This document shows positions 49,962-50,798 of a stretch of 50,798 nucleotides of DNA, piece after piece. How positions within the stretch are numbered: the first letter of the stretch is position 1; each line of letters opens with the position of its first letter. Below the pieces are notes generated by a model. The model was not told the DNA's origin. It did no database searches and worked only from the letters and a program-made list of their open reading frames with translations. A program made the position numbers and the translations under genes. Location of the stretch: positions 1-50,798 of the forward strand of contig CAZWJS010000002.1 in assembly GCA_964634895.1 (NCBI GenBank). The letters are read 5' to 3'. Origin of the DNA: CG-Epi1 sp964634895 (lineage in GTDB: Archaea > Thermoplasmatota > Poseidoniia > MGIII > CG-Epi1).

Positions 49962-50798
49962 TTATTCTCTCGCTAATGACCCCATAGGGTCCCATGGAGG
50001 TAATCCAATAGGTTCCATATTATACAAATCAAGCATTGCCTTCGTAAGATGTTTCTTATGAATTACAACTTCATACATGAACTGATCAAACCAAGGATCT
50101 GTCATTATATCAAAACCCTTTTCACCGTGCTCATCACCCCAACTATTCTCAACTCTCCACTTAATTGGTTTTTTATTTTTAAGATCTACACCTGTAAAAA
50201 GCATAGCATGCGTCATGACACTGTCTCCATAGTCTAATCTTTCAGCTTTATCCATACCAAATGAAGTCCCAAAGAACTTATCAAATTCAAACAAATTAGT
50301 ATCCATTACACCAAATTGCCTTGTAAAAAATTTACCAACATCACAACCAAACCAAACTGGATCATCGGCTTTAATTGATTTAATGGTATATTTTTTTAAT
50401 TCGCTATTTTCCAGATTCAAATATCTTATTATATTACCACCATAAACATTACCCAAATATTCTACCGTGTAAGTCTTATTGTAATTTGTAAATTCTCTTG
50501 GGTCATTTATTAGACAAACAAAATCATTCAAATCAATACTAACATGCTCACCAAAAAAAGATTGTGGAGTTAGATCGGTAAATCTTCGAAATTTGTCCTT
50601 TTTATCTCGTATAGACCAGTCGAATTTATCAGGTGGAGTGCCTAAACTAATACACAGCATTTGGTAAATAGTAGATAACATATCCTCTTTTAATCTAGAA
50701 ATTGAAGATTTAGAAGAAGAACCTTGAACTATTTTAGAGCGTAAATCCTTAGCAAATTCTCTTAATTTACGAGTTATTAATTTATTCATTTGTGCAGA
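49962..50798 (-). CDS. pepC: C1-type aminopeptidase C / bleomycin hydrolase-like peptidase, 5' part outside window
   Basis: The C-terminal part of a papain-fold aminopeptidase (PepC/bleomycin hydrolase). Visible are a long insert (about SISLGTPPDKFDW, a family marker), PVWFGCDVGKFF, then the catalytic histidine in MTHAMLFTGVD and the asparagine in WRVENSWGD. The N-terminal catalytic cysteine region is missing because the frame stays open to the window edge: codons before the in-frame ATG at 50789 have no stop, so the true start lies beyond 50798. The full-length family is about 450 aa. The gene is bacterial/eukaryotic in type. It is followed by a 71-nt gap to gdhA. Confidence 0.88.
   Translation of the reverse strand, partial: SAQMNKLITRKLREFAKDLRSKIVQGSSSKSSISRLKEDMLSTIYQMLCISLGTPPDKFDWSIRDKKDKFRRFTDLTPQSFFGEHVSIDLNDFVCLINDPREFTNYNKTYTVEYLGNVYGGNIIRYLNLENSELKKYTIKSIKADDPVWFGCDVGKFFTRQFGVMDTNLFEFDKFFGTSFGMDKAERLDYGDSVMTHAMLFTGVDLKNKKPIKWRVENSWGDEHGEKGFDIMTDPWFDQFMYEVVIHKKHLTKAMLDLYNMEPIGLPPWDPMGSLARE

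Noticed and set aside
1..50798. CRISPR arrays, insertion sequences, integrase or transposase genes
   Set aside because: No regularly spaced repeats and no transposase or integrase motifs were seen. The only direct repeats are coding tail repeats.

Overview
The window is about 50.8 kb of low-GC archaeal DNA, densely coding on both strands. Archaeal markers are SRP54, ribosomal protein L15e, a GINS subunit, tRNA-splicing endonuclease EndA, type II glyceraldehyde-3-phosphate dehydrogenase, an AK6/Fap7-type adenylate kinase, AlaX, and a tRNA-Trp whose intron carries box C/D guide RNA elements. Very large signal-peptide/one-TM surface proteins, bacterial-type genes (GdhA, SOD, PepC/bleomycin hydrolase) and a low-GC genome fit the planktonic marine euryarchaea (Marine Group II/III, Thermoplasmata-related). 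That placement is inference from gene content only.

Layout. 1-241: no convincing gene. 242-11110: two giant surface proteins on the minus strand (an Asp-box propeller protein and a beta-helix protein) flanking alaX. 11227-14226: plus-strand cluster srp54, DUF5611-like, AK6/Fap7 kinase, CDP-alcohol phosphatidyltransferase. 14229-14786: a small membrane protein and intron-containing tRNA-Trp. 14866-18247: unknown protein, rpe, secreted thioredoxin/Ig-like protein. 18244-22377: minus-strand operon pyrE-purD-Na/Ca exchanger-nnr with 1-4 nt overlaps. 22413-25316: lipid kinase, L15e, CysJ-like reductase. 25310-27907: CARDB-type surface protein. 28004-31681: purB-THUMP-panE, then convergent gap. 31724-36605: a two-gene module made of a multi-pass membrane, zinc-ribbon McrB-like AAA+ ATPase and a McrC/DUF2357-like PD-(D/E)XK nuclease. 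36686-38786: GINS-EndA-RNase H-like protein. 38837-44272: ABC exporter with two ATPases around a 1200-aa FtsX/MacB-type permease carrying a pentapeptide-repeat insertion. 44262-50798: DUF309 and cysteine desulfurase, MscS, SOD, EamA transporter, GdhA, and a PepC-like peptidase cut by the window edge.

How it works together. Several genes are housekeeping (translation targeting, tRNA editing and splicing, nucleotide synthesis, central carbon). EndA and an intron substrate (pre-tRNA-Trp) lie in the same window. The strongest candidate for an undescribed system is the membrane McrB/McrC-like pair. Other notable points are the pentapeptide-bearing exporter, the surface proteins with cytoplasmic signalling-like domains, and the tRNA-Trp intron whose two guide segments both fit the box C/D N+5 rule. 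At many transcription units a TATA-like box sits about 25 nt upstream of the start codon, which suggests widespread leaderless mRNAs and helped choose several starts.
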